DNA of 6,220 nt from Chryseobacterium sp. UBA6632 (GCA_002455915.1 DKLU01000022.1:1-6220), one strand, 5' to 3'; shown: positions 1 through 6,134, counted from the first letter of the stretch. Numbers and translations are program-made. Notes: generated by a model not told the origin, from the sequence alone.

Positions 1-702
1 ATCTTTCCCCATCATAATCATACCACCTCTTGGACCTCTTAACGTCTTGTGAGTCGTAGTCGTTACAACATGACAGTGTTCGAATGGATTATTTAAAAGA
101 CCTTTTGCAACTAAACCAGCCGGGTGAGCGATATCTGCCCAAAGTGTAGCCCCAATTTCGTCCGCCACCTCTCTAAATTTAGCATAATCTAAATCTCTTG
201 AATACGCAGAGAAACCAGCGATCAACATTTTTGGCCTTTCTCTCAACGCAACTTCTCTCATTTGATCGTAATCGATAAGACCCGTTTCTTGCTGAACGCC
301 ATAAGAAACCACATCGTACTGAATACCAGAGAAATTAACCGCAGAACCGTGCGTAAGGTGACCTCCCATAGAAAGATCCATCCCCATGATTTTATCTCCA
401 GGTTTCAAAACTGCCAAGTAAATCGCCGCATTAGCCTGAGAACCAGAATGTGGCTGAACATTTACATAATCAACTCCGAAAAGTTCTTTTGCTCTGTTAA
501 TTGCTAACGTTTCAACCTCATCTACTACTTCACAACCTCCGTAATATCTTTTTCCGGGATATCCTTCAGCATATTTGTTTGTCAGTACACTTCCCATTGC
601 CTTCATTACGTTTTCAGAAACGAAATTTTCTGACGCAATAAGCTCTAATCCATGAGATTGTCTTTGTCTTTCCTTTTCAATCAGGTCGAAAATAATGTCC
701 AT
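1..702 (-). CDS. glyA: Serine hydroxymethyltransferase, N-terminal part (cut by window edge)
   Basis: This cytosolic PLP enzyme interconverts serine plus tetrahydrofolate with glycine plus methylene-tetrahydrofolate, feeding one-carbon metabolism. The frame is open from an ATG at 702-700 to base 1, giving 234 codons ([10 protein letters not shown]...) where the family usually has about 420, so the C-terminal part lies beyond the left edge. Recognisable family motifs are ELIASENF near residue 20, the glycine/tyrosine-rich [13 protein letters not shown] near residue 44, HSGSQAN near residue 85, GGHLTHG near residue 113, D190 and H193 in DIAHPAG (PLP contacts), and the PLP Schiff-base lysine K219 in [14 protein letters not shown]. 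No frameshift or stop is seen. The gene has its own -7 element 31 bp upstream of the start codon, so it need not depend on the oxidoreductase gene that points toward it on the same strand. Identity is very secure; completeness outside the window cannot be judged. Confidence 0.97.
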   Translation of the reverse strand, partial: MDIIFDLIEKERQRQSHGLELIASENFVSENVMKAMGSVLTNKYAEGYPGKRYYGGCEVVDEVETLAINRAKELFGVDYVNVQPHSGSQANAAIYLAVLKPGDKIMGMDLSMGGHLTHGSAVNFSGIQYDVVSYGVQQETGLIDYDQMREVALRERPKMLIAGFSAYSRDLDYAKFREVADEIGATLWADIAHPAGLVAKGLLNNPFEHCHVVTTTTHKTLRGPRGGMIMMGKD

Positions 703-732
703 TTTACTTTTACTTTTAGAATTTTTTCACCC

Positions 733-740
733 CAAAAGTA
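733..740 (-). promoter_or_regulatory. Bacteroidetes-type -7 promoter element for glyA
   Basis: Read on the minus strand these bases are TACTTTTG, an exact match to the Bacteroidetes housekeeping -7 consensus TAnnTTTG. Transcription would begin at about 729, giving a leader of about 27 nt. No -33 TTG lies at the usual 17-23 bp spacing; the nearest TTTG (769-772) is 28 bp away, so the assignment rests on the -7 element alone. The leader contains an AAAGTA-like hexamer repeat (TTTTAC-type on the plus strand, about 702-718) and no Shine-Dalgarno sequence, which is normal in this phylum. Confidence 0.5.
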
Positions 741-830
741 CGAAATTTTCAGCGAGAATGAATAATCACAAAGGATGATTTTTGAAATGCCTTAATTGTT
801 TATAAGCTTAGCAGTAAATCAACATATTCT

Positions 831-1730
831 TTATATAAAATCTTCTTCAGAAAGCTCTTTATTCACAACAGCTCCGGCAAAATTACCTTGAGCAACAGCA
901 TTCGCAACCGATCTCATCATCGTGGTATTATCTCCGCAGGCAAATATCCCGGGAATATTGGTTTTCATCATCGTATCAACTTTAATGAATCCATTTTCAT
1001 TTAATTCAATTCCAAGATCATCAACATTGATGTTTTGTTCAAAAGGAATTTTAGCATACAAAGCTTCCAATGGAATTTCTTTTCCGTTTTTAAGAATCAC
1101 ATTCTGAATTTGTCCGTTTTTATGTAGAATTTCAGCAATTTCATCTTCTATAATATTTATTTTATGTTGATTAAATTTTTCTGTTTGCTCTTCATTTAAA
1201 GCAGATTTTCCGTTCGTAAATAAAGTAACCTCTTTTGTTAAATTAAAAACAAGCTTCGTAAAATCAAAAGCCATATCTCCGTTTGCCATAATTCCGGTAG
1301 TTTTTCCTTTTACTTCATAGCCATGGCAGTACGGACAATGAATAACAGAAATTCCCCAACATTCTGCAAATCCGGGAATATCAGGCATCATATCTTTAAC
1401 TCCAGACGCCAAGATTATTTTTTTAGCATTAAATTTTTCTCCGTTAGCTGTTTCAACCTCGAAATCATCTTCATTTTTAATTATTTTCACGACTTTTCCT
1501 TCATGAAATGTTACGGTTTTATACTTCAAAACCTGTTCTTTAGCCAAATCAGAAATTTCTTTCGGCGTTTTTCCGTCCTGGGTAATAAAATTATGTGAAT
1601 GTGGCGTCTGTCGGTTGCAAGGTTTTCCGCCGTCTATGATTAAGACATTTCTTAATGATCTTCCCAAAGCCATTGCGGCAGATAATCCGGCGTAGCTTCC
1701 TCCTATAATGATGACCTCTTTATTTTCCAT
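831..1730 (-). CDS. Thioredoxin-reductase-like NAD(P)/FAD-dependent oxidoreductase with CPYC motif
   Basis: A predicted cytosolic flavoprotein of 299 aa, close to the length of thioredoxin reductases. It has an N-terminal FAD-binding Rossmann motif (IIIGGSYAGLSAA, residues 7-19), a redox-active disulfide motif C132-P-Y-C135 followed by HGYE, a second nucleotide-binding fold beginning near residue 144, and the C-terminal FAD motif GIFACGDNTT (261-270). The usual thioredoxin reductase disulfide is CATC, and the NADPH 2'-phosphate motif HRRxxxRA is not visible; the second glycine loop is degenerate (GIMANGDMA). The physiological substrate and NADPH use are therefore uncertain. The related GliT/DepH-type dithiol oxidases share this fold. 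The start chosen is the ATG at 1730-1728 (MENKEVIIIGG). A longer frame from a TTG at 1796 only adds 22 residues made of translated heptamer repeat and begins inside the promoter. It is divergent from a Fur-family gene and is probably co-controlled with it. Confidence 0.88.
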   Translation of the reverse strand: MENKEVIIIGGSYAGLSAAMALGRSLRNVLIIDGGKPCNRQTPHSHNFITQDGKTPKEISDLAKEQVLKYKTVTFHEGKVVKIIKNEDDFEVETANGEKFNAKKIILASGVKDMMPDIPGFAECWGISVIHCPYCHGYEVKGKTTGIMANGDMAFDFTKLVFNLTKEVTLFTNGKSALNEEQTEKFNQHKINIIEDEIAEILHKNGQIQNVILKNGKEIPLEALYAKIPFEQNINVDDLGIELNENGFIKVDTMMKTNIPGIFACGDNTTMMRSVANAVAQGNFAGAVVNKELSEEDFI

Positions 1731-1740
1731 AGTATTTCTT

Positions 1741-1793
1741 GTTGATAGTTGATAGTTGATAGTTGATAGTTGATAGTTGATAGTTGATAGTTG
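1741..1793. repeat. Heptanucleotide tandem repeat, seven copies of GTTGATA plus GTTG
   Basis: Seven perfect back-to-back copies of GTTGATA fill 1741-1789 and a partial copy (GTTG) ends at 1793. On the minus strand the unit reads TATCAAC. The repeat starts just upstream of the oxidoreductase start codon (10 bp gap) and ends against the -7 element of that gene, so it makes up most of the predicted 5' leader (about 53 of 60 nt). Because 7 is not a multiple of 3, gain or loss of a copy would shift any frame running through it, but the chosen ATG lies downstream of it. Perfect copies suggest recent expansion or slippage. Confidence 0.95.
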
Positions 1794-1801
1794 CAAAGTT
1801 A
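1794..1801 (-). promoter_or_regulatory. -7 promoter element for the oxidoreductase gene
   Basis: On the minus strand these bases read TAACTTTG, an exact match to TAnnTTTG. The predicted transcription start is near 1790, the first bases of the heptamer repeat, giving a leader of about 60 nt. A -33 TTG at the usual spacing is not seen; the nearest TTG (1832-1834, minus strand) is 30 bp away and inside the palindrome. Weak -33 elements are common where a regulator binds. Confidence 0.5.
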
Positions 1802-1813
1802 AGAGAAATTTCC

Positions 1814-1838
1814 ATTAATGCGACTTAATCGCAATAAT
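1814..1838. promoter_or_regulatory. Palindromic operator candidate in the divergent control region
   Basis: This is a 25-bp imperfect inverted repeat centred on 1826. The core is TGCGA-CTTAA-TCGCA (1819-1833), and the outer bases continue the symmetry (ATTAA on the left, ATAAT on the right). Ten of the twelve base pairs about the centre match; the exceptions are 1824/1828 and 1818/1834. It lies between the two divergent -7 elements, 12 bp from the leftward one and 6 bp from the rightward one, where both -33 regions fall. Fur-family proteins bind AT-rich palindromes of about this size, so the neighbouring repressor is the natural candidate. That binding is inference; the symmetry and position are visible directly. 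Confidence 0.6.
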
Positions 1839-1844
1839 AATTTT

Positions 1845-1852
1845 TATCTTTG
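1845..1852 (+). promoter_or_regulatory. -7 promoter element of the Fur-family gene, implying a leaderless mRNA
   Basis: TATCTTTG matches TAnnTTTG exactly and ends only 4 bp before the ATG at 1857. With the usual distance from this element to the transcription start, the mRNA would begin at about 1856-1858, at or next to the start codon. This fixes the start at 1857 rather than the in-frame ATG at 1818, which would lie upstream of the promoter and inside the palindrome. Confidence 0.6.
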
Positions 1853-1856
1853 TACT

Positions 1857-2234
1857 ATGGCAAAGAGAAATACCCCGACCAAGCAATTGATTTTAGATTC
1901 CTTGAAAAAGTCTAAATCTGCAGTAAGTCAGGAAATTTTACAGAAAGAATTGGGTGAAGCGGTAGATCGCGCCACTATTTATCGGGTGCTTAATAGTTTT
2001 TGTGATGACGGAATTGTTCACAAAATTTTAGGGGACGACGGAAAGTATTATTTTGCTTTTTGTGTCAACTGTTCCGAGAAAAAGCATCGGCATAATCATT
2101 TCCACTTTAAATGCCTGAATTGTGGAAAAATTGAATGTTTACCCAATGAAGTTGAAGTTAAATTACCGGAAGGTTATCGTTCGGTTAATTTCAATGGGTT
2201 TATTTCCGGATATTGTTCTGAATGTTCTCATTAA
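1857..2234 (+). CDS. Fur-family zinc-dependent transcriptional repressor (Zur/PerR-like, short form)
   Basis: A cytosolic DNA-binding repressor of 125 aa, shorter than typical Fur/Zur/PerR (about 140-150 aa). The N-terminal winged helix spans about residues 6-65, with the recognition-helix signature DRATIYRVLNSFCDDGIV at 37-54. The C-terminal dimerisation/metal domain carries a histidine-rich stretch HRHNHFHF (77-84) and two CxxC pairs, C86/C89 and C120/C123, which form the structural zinc site in this family. An extra CVNC (69-72) precedes the histidines. Where many Fur proteins have GFxxxxH, this one has GYRSVNF, so one usual sensory-site ligand appears replaced by F. The sensed signal (zinc, iron or peroxide) cannot be settled from sequence. 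The start at ATG 1857 is set by the promoter; a frame from 1818 would add 13 residues. It is divergent from the oxidoreductase, with a palindrome between them that suggests autoregulation. Confidence 0.92.
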   Translation: MAKRNTPTKQLILDSLKKSKSAVSQEILQKELGEAVDRATIYRVLNSFCDDGIVHKILGDDGKYYFAFCVNCSEKKHRHNHFHFKCLNCGKIECLPNEVEVKLPEGYRSVNFNGFISGYCSECSH

Positions 2235-2254
2235 TTATAAACAAAAATATTTTT

Positions 2255-2419
2255 TTAACTCAAAGTTTTATTCTTGATGAAAATAGTACGGGAAGCAAAG
2301 AAGAATTGATAAATTGATTGAATGAAGCTAAAGAAGAAATTATACTTTATCTGATTGATTTTAGTTGCATTTATCTTTACTTGGCTCTTTTTACTTTTTA
2401 CTTAAAAAGTCGGATTGTA
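2255..2419 (+). other. Possible decayed coding remnant
   Basis: In the plus frame starting at 2255 the translation is open and protein-like, with an acidic, helix-like stretch (LDENSTGSKEEL, 2273-2308), then a single TGA at 2315-2317, then LNEAKEEIILYLIDFS (2318-2365) and a hydrophobic tail running to TAA at 2420-2422. There is no start codon in a sensible position, and the tail overlaps the end of the beta-lactamase gene on the other strand. I do not recognise a family. It may be the C-terminal residue of a lost gene or simply a chance open frame in AT-rich DNA. The rest of 2235-2397 holds only AT-rich sequence and a short CTTTTTA repeat; no clear terminator for the Fur-family gene is visible. 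Confidence 0.2.
2387..2403. repeat. Short heptamer repeat CTTTTTA x2 plus CTT
   Basis: Two perfect copies of CTTTTTA followed by CTT lie at the 3' end of the beta-lactamase gene and overlap its stop codon (2398-2400). It shares the 7-bp period with the larger GTTGATA array but not its sequence. It is short enough to be chance in AT-rich DNA. Confidence 0.6.
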
Positions 2420-3147
2420 TAATCCAGTAACTCTTCGCCGCCAATTTCACCATGACCAGGAATGACTATTTTAGCATCCGGATATTTCGCTTTTACTTTT
2501 TCAACGGTTGCAGACCAGGTTTTAACATTGGCATCACCAAGGTAACCTTTTGTGGCATTCATTTCTTTAATTAAACAACCTCCAAACATTGTCTTTTCTT
2601 TCGGAAAATATCCCACCACATTGTCTTTAGTATGCCCTTCTCCAAAAAATTGAATATACACCTTCTGATTTCCAACAGGTAAAGTCAGGTTATTTTCAAA
2701 ACCGTGATCAGGAACATTGGTTCCGGCTTTCTTAGCAAGCTCAATTGTTTTATTATTTAAATAAGAAGGAATATTATTTTTAGTAAATTCTTTCAAACCT
2801 CCTAGGCAATCTTCATGAAAATGTGTGGCAATTACCGCATTTATTTTTGAATGAAGATTGTTTTTAATAAACGAAATTAATTCTGCAGAGCTTTTATCAT
2901 TGGTTGGTGTGTCAAAAATAATGGTTTCGTTACCATCTTTTGCGATCATTCCGTTGCATTCAACTTTACCAAAAGAATCGGTTTGTAAATAGGAAATATG
3001 CTGAAAAACACTCTCCGATAACTGAATAATTTTTAGGTCATCAGAACTATATACTATTTTACTTTTTACAGCCACTGATTTTTGAGAATAGCAAACAGCA
3101 AAAGTGGTAATCAAAAGTAAAAACAGGAATCTGGATATTGATTTCAT
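2398..3147 (-). CDS. bla: Subclass B1 metallo-beta-lactamase, exported
   Basis: A zinc hydrolase predicted to open beta-lactam rings, including carbapenems, in the periplasm. It is 249 aa, the usual B1 length. Residues 1-21 form a signal peptide (MKSISRFLFLLLITTFAVCYS); the cysteine context FAVC is a poor lipobox, so a soluble protein cleaved near residue 21 is more likely than a lipoprotein. All six B1 ligands are visible: H109, H111 and H172 for Zn1 (HFHED and GEGHTKDN), and D113, C191 and H232 for Zn2 (FGGCLIK and PGHGE). The text around them (VPDHGF, LGDANVKTW, VKAKYPDAKIVIPGHG) resembles the CfiA/IMP/Chryseobacterium enzymes. The allele family cannot be named. It lies 72 bp downstream of the glycosyltransferase on the same strand. 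A weak promoter (-7 AAAATTTG at 3157-3150 with one mismatch, TTTG at 3185-3182, spacing 24) would give an almost leaderless mRNA. No mobile element is near, suggesting an intrinsic chromosomal gene. Confidence 0.95.
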   Translation of the reverse strand: MKSISRFLFLLLITTFAVCYSQKSVAVKSKIVYSSDDLKIIQLSESVFQHISYLQTDSFGKVECNGMIAKDGNETIIFDTPTNDKSSAELISFIKNNLHSKINAVIATHFHEDCLGGLKEFTKNNIPSYLNNKTIELAKKAGTNVPDHGFENNLTLPVGNQKVYIQFFGEGHTKDNVVGYFPKEKTMFGGCLIKEMNATKGYLGDANVKTWSATVEKVKAKYPDAKIVIPGHGEIGGEELLDYTIRLFK

Positions 3148-3219
3148 AGCAAATTTTCATTTTTACTAAAATAGAGAATTTCAAACATTCAATTTTATCC
3201 TACCGTAGTTAATTATCTG

Positions 3220-4740
3220 TTAATATCCGCCTTTTTCTTCAATAATTTCTTCTTGAAGTCTTTTTCTGATATCTATTTTTGCACCTTCAAAACTGAAAAT
3301 TACAGTCCCCTTTTCTCTAGCATATTGATCAGTAACAGAATCTGCAATTTTAGAATTTTGAAATATCTTACTGGTTTGCTCAAGCTCATCTTCAGGATTT
3401 TCTTTTACACGAATAACATTATGATAAAACGTTGATAAATTAAACCAATTAAGATAATCTGCATTAAAAGAAACCGCCCTTATTCCTTTGCGGGAATAAT
3501 AATTAATCGCTCCCGCTTCCCCGTAATTATCACAAATCACAATGGTATTTCCGGATTTCGACAATGCTTCATATTCTTTATCTACTTTTTCAGCCAACTC
3601 CTTCCAGCCACGCATATCTGAGAAATCCTGTGGCAAAGAATGATCTTTTCCATCTTCCCAACGAAGCAAGCCCAATTTTTTATAATTTTCAGGATGATCT
3701 ACAATATATTGCGGACTTTTATTCGGAAAAGCAACCTGATATAGAGGTAAAAAAAGCAAAATGGGAATCAAAATACTTATTGGTTGTACCAGTTTTTTCA
3801 CCCAGCCTTTTTCAAAAAGATGAGCAAGAAAAACAGCTCCGACAGCGATATACGTAGGATACAAACCAATGGCATAATAATCTTTAGCTTTGAAAACTAA
3901 AAATATTGCAATCGTAAAAATATAAGTCCAAAATAAAAAACGAATTTTTTCGAAAGGTTGATAAAAAACTAACGCATAGAATCCTGAAATAATTACAAAA
4001 AGAACTCCAATAAAAAACAGAATCTGTGATTTCACAAAATCAAAACGATCAACATTTACCAATTGCCTTTCCGACAATTCTTTCATGTGCTTAATGACCG
4101 GAAAATGGTTATGGTACTGCCATAAAATATTCGGTAAAACGATCAATAAAGCTAAAATCAGAGCAAAATAAAGATGCTTTTGAAGAAATATTTTTCTTTG
4201 TTTTGTCACTAACAAACCAGGGATTAATCCCAACACCGCAAAAGCTATATTATATTTATTCAAGAATCCGATCCCGAAAATAATTGCGGCAGTATACAGC
4301 CATTTTACTTTTTCTGAATTAAAATATTTAATTAAAACATAATATAACATCGTCCAAAGTAATACTTCTAAAGACGTAGGTTGAAAAAGCATATTAACAC
4401 GAAGTAAAACAGAGAATAAAATTCCGGTTGAAGTCAAAATTTTAGCATAAAGGTCACCTTTTAATTCTTCAACGATTTTCCAAACAACAACAATCGTTAA
4501 AGCACCGAATAACGCCGGAAAAAATTTCACCCAAAACACAGAATTACCTAACATCTTCACAATAAAAGCCAACCAGGAATTTACTGGCGGAACTGATAAA
4601 TATCCCCACGCTAAATGATTTGCCTGATCTAAATGCAAATATTCATCGCGATGAAGCTCATATTCAGATCCTATCAAAGAATATTGCAAAATAAATTTCG
4701 CGAGAACAAAAAGAAAAAGGATAAGGTAATTATTTTTCAT
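3220..4740 (-). CDS. GT39/PMT-family (ArnT-like) membrane glycosyltransferase
   Basis: An inner-membrane GT-C-fold enzyme of 506 aa that in this family moves a sugar from a polyprenyl-phosphate donor to an acceptor on the periplasmic side. About ten to twelve hydrophobic segments fill residues 4-337, followed by a soluble periplasmic domain (about 340-506). The first loop after TM1 has the acidic catalytic motif HRDEYLHLDQANHLAWGY (D32, E33) followed by the V-P-P typical of bacterial PMT_2 proteins. KAKDYYAIGLYP (284-295) and CDNYGEAGAINYY (403-415) are further family landmarks. The acceptor (lipid A, protein, glycan) and the sugar cannot be inferred. The start MKNNYLILFL directly precedes TM1. 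The beta-lactamase gene follows 72 bp downstream on the same strand, so co-transcription is possible, but a functional link is not evident. A -7 element lies about 75 bp upstream of the start. Confidence 0.88.
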   Translation of the reverse strand: MKNNYLILFLFVLAKFILQYSLIGSEYELHRDEYLHLDQANHLAWGYLSVPPVNSWLAFIVKMLGNSVFWVKFFPALFGALTIVVVWKIVEELKGDLYAKILTSTGILFSVLLRVNMLFQPTSLEVLLWTMLYYVLIKYFNSEKVKWLYTAAIIFGIGFLNKYNIAFAVLGLIPGLLVTKQRKIFLQKHLYFALILALLIVLPNILWQYHNHFPVIKHMKELSERQLVNVDRFDFVKSQILFFIGVLFVIISGFYALVFYQPFEKIRFLFWTYIFTIAIFLVFKAKDYYAIGLYPTYIAVGAVFLAHLFEKGWVKKLVQPISILIPILLFLPLYQVAFPNKSPQYIVDHPENYKKLGLLRWEDGKDHSLPQDFSDMRGWKELAEKVDKEYEALSKSGNTIVICDNYGEAGAINYYSRKGIRAVSFNADYLNWFNLSTFYHNVIRVKENPEDELEQTSKIFQNSKIADSVTDQYAREKGTVIFSFEGAKIDIRKRLQEEIIEEKGGY

Positions 4741-4814
4741 AGAATTAATTTAATAGTTTAAAAGTAAGACATTTCAGGCTGTGATTTCATTACTTTTCAG
4801 AATACATTTTAATA

Positions 4815-4822
4815 CAAAATTA
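4815..4822 (-). promoter_or_regulatory. Candidate -7 promoter element for the glycosyltransferase gene
   Basis: On the minus strand these bases read TAATTTTG, an exact match to TAnnTTTG, placing a start near 4811 and a leader of about 70 nt. It lies downstream of the terminator that closes the adaptor gene, where a new promoter is expected. No TTG is found at the standard -33 spacing, and an 8-bp AT-rich match can occur by chance. Confidence 0.35.
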
Positions 4823-4879
4823 TTCACAGCTTCTTCCCTTCACCCCGTCTCGTCCTGAATGATAAATTCAACGCTAAAC

Positions 4880-4908
4880 AAAAAATCCTGAGAAATAATT
4901 TCTCAGGA
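4880..4908 (-). terminator. Rho-independent terminator after the MacA-like gene
   Basis: A perfect 10-bp inverted repeat, TCCTGAGAAA at 4886-4895 and TTTCTCAGGA at 4899-4908 with a 3-nt loop, is followed on the minus strand by six T residues (A run 4880-4885). It lies about 30 bp past the adaptor stop codon at 4938. The oligo-T is only on the minus-strand side, so it acts on leftward transcription and separates the adaptor from the glycosyltransferase gene. Confidence 0.93.
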
Positions 4909-4937
4909 CCTCAGTTTAAAACTATAGTGTTAGTTTA

Positions 4938-6134
4938 TTATTTTTTTGTTTTTGCTTTCAGTTCTTCTTTGTCTTTGTCGGAAGGATTCCAAACTTTAAC
5001 TTCAGAATTTTTGTCAATTCCTGAAAGAACCTGAACATTGATTCCGTCGCTTGCACCTAACTTAATATACGCTTTTTTGAAAGTTCCATTAGCCTGCTTC
5101 ACCTCAACGAAAGGAACATCTTTTCCGTTTTTCTTTTCGTATTGAACTAAAGATTCATCCAGTAACAATGCATTTTTCTGAGAACTTAAAACGATCTCAC
5201 CGTTTGCAGAGAAACCCGCTCTGATGTATTCATTATTCGGATTATTCACATCACCTTCCACCGGGAATTTAATTGTTCCGTTCGTATCTTTTCCTTTCGG
5301 AGCGATCATCGTCAGTTTTCCTGGAAATGTTTTATTTTGAAGAGCACCAATGACAATGCTCATATCCATACCTTGCTTTAATTTACCCGCTTGTGCTTCA
5401 TCAATCTCACCTTGGAAAATCAATGAATTTAAATCTGCAATTGAACAAATGGTTGTTCCTGCGTTGAACGAGTTGGCCTCAATTACCTGACTTCCTACTT
5501 TCACTGGAACTTCAAGCACTGTACCGGAAGCTTTTGAACGAATCTGAGTGGTTGCCAACCCTTGCAATTCCGGCGTGGAACCTGTTTTTGCGATTTGCAA
5601 TGTTTTTTGGGCCGTCACCAAAGCCTGTTGAGCATTTTTAAGCGATTGCTGTGTAGAATATAGCTGTTGCTGAGAATTCAAAAACTCCTGTTTTGAAGCC
5701 ACTCCCTGCTTGTACAGTTTATCCTGCATTTCGAATTGCTTACGCATGTTTTCAACATTCAGTTTTGCATTTGCAATTTGAAGTTGTTGGTTATCCACAT
5801 TTTGCTGTGCACTGTTTACATCTGCAAGATTCGGAACAATTCTCACGGTTGCGATCAGCTGTCCAGCTACTACTTTATCACCTTCATCCACCAAAATTTT
5901 ATCGATAATTCCTGCAATATTTGGCTTAATCTCAATTTCTTCTTTTGGAACAATTTTTCCTGTTGCCATTACCTTATCATCCATATTCTGAATGGTTGGT
6001 TTTCTGGTAAGGAAAGCTTCATTCTCTTTGGAGTTCGATTTTATTAAATACCCGATTCCCGAGATCAATGCCACTGCAAATAAAAGCCCCAGCAAAATAT
6101 AAATGGCCTTTTTCCAAGTGAATTTCTTTTTCAT
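4938..6134 (-). CDS. MacA/HlyD-family periplasmic adaptor of a tripartite efflux system
   Basis: A membrane-anchored adaptor of 398 aa that in this family links an inner-membrane transporter (MacB-type ABC or RND) to a TolC-type outer-membrane channel. Residues 1-9 are basic, 10-31 form one transmembrane anchor, and the remainder is periplasmic. The lipoyl half-motifs are ATGKIVPKEEIEIKPNIAG (57-75, with DEGDKVVAGQ at 83-92) and IRSKASGTVLEVPVKVGSQV (198-217). Between them is a long Q/N/A-rich helical hairpin (about 103-185) whose tip has KLYKQGVASKQEFL (139-152), comparable to the channel-contacting tip in E. coli MacA. Beta-barrel and membrane-proximal domains follow (about 235-385), ending in a lysine-rich tail. 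MacA is favoured over RND-type adaptors by the hairpin and barrel text, but the partner transporter is not in the window. A terminator directly follows, so this is the last gene of its transcript; any tolC-like gene would lie to the right. Confidence 0.9.
   Translation of the reverse strand: MKKKFTWKKAIYILLGLLFAVALISGIGYLIKSNSKENEAFLTRKPTIQNMDDKVMATGKIVPKEEIEIKPNIAGIIDKILVDEGDKVVAGQLIATVRIVPNLADVNSAQQNVDNQQLQIANAKLNVENMRKQFEMQDKLYKQGVASKQEFLNSQQQLYSTQQSLKNAQQALVTAQKTLQIAKTGSTPELQGLATTQIRSKASGTVLEVPVKVGSQVIEANSFNAGTTICSIADLNSLIFQGEIDEAQAGKLKQGMDMSIVIGALQNKTFPGKLTMIAPKGKDTNGTIKFPVEGDVNNPNNEYIRAGFSANGEIVLSSQKNALLLDESLVQYEKKNGKDVPFVEVKQANGTFKKAYIKLGASDGINVQVLSGIDKNSEVKVWNPSDKDKEELKAKTKK

Noticed and set aside
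262..507. Plus-strand open frame of 81 codons
   Set aside because: It is antisense to the well-supported glyA frame and has no family features.
1741..1793. CRISPR-like array
   Set aside because: The units are 7 bp, perfectly contiguous and have no spacers, so this is a simple tandem repeat.
1731..1796. N-terminal extension of the oxidoreductase (MQLSTINYQLSTINYQLSTRNT) from a TTG start
   Set aside because: It is a direct translation of the heptamer repeat, its TTG lies inside the -7 promoter element, and the FAD motif normally sits within the first few residues, as it does from the ATG at 1730.
1818..1856. Thirteen-residue extension of the Fur-family protein from ATG 1818
   Set aside because: It would start upstream of the exact -7 element and inside the palindrome, and the added residues are AT-rich filler.
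2235..2260. Terminator after the Fur-family gene
   Set aside because: There is an A-run followed by a T-run, but no GC-containing stem; a hairpin made only of A-T pairs is not convincing.
3130..3147. Lipoprotein signal in the beta-lactamase
   Set aside because: The only cysteine near the end of the hydrophobic core is preceded by V (FAVC) rather than G, A or S, so a lipobox is not supported.
3564..3857. Plus-strand open frame of 97 codons
   Set aside because: It is a shadow of the glycosyltransferase gene on the opposite strand, with no promoter or recognisable domain.
5693..6047. Two overlapping plus-strand open frames
   Set aside because: Both are antisense to the adaptor gene; cysteine- and histidine-rich translations are typical of reverse-strand shadows here.
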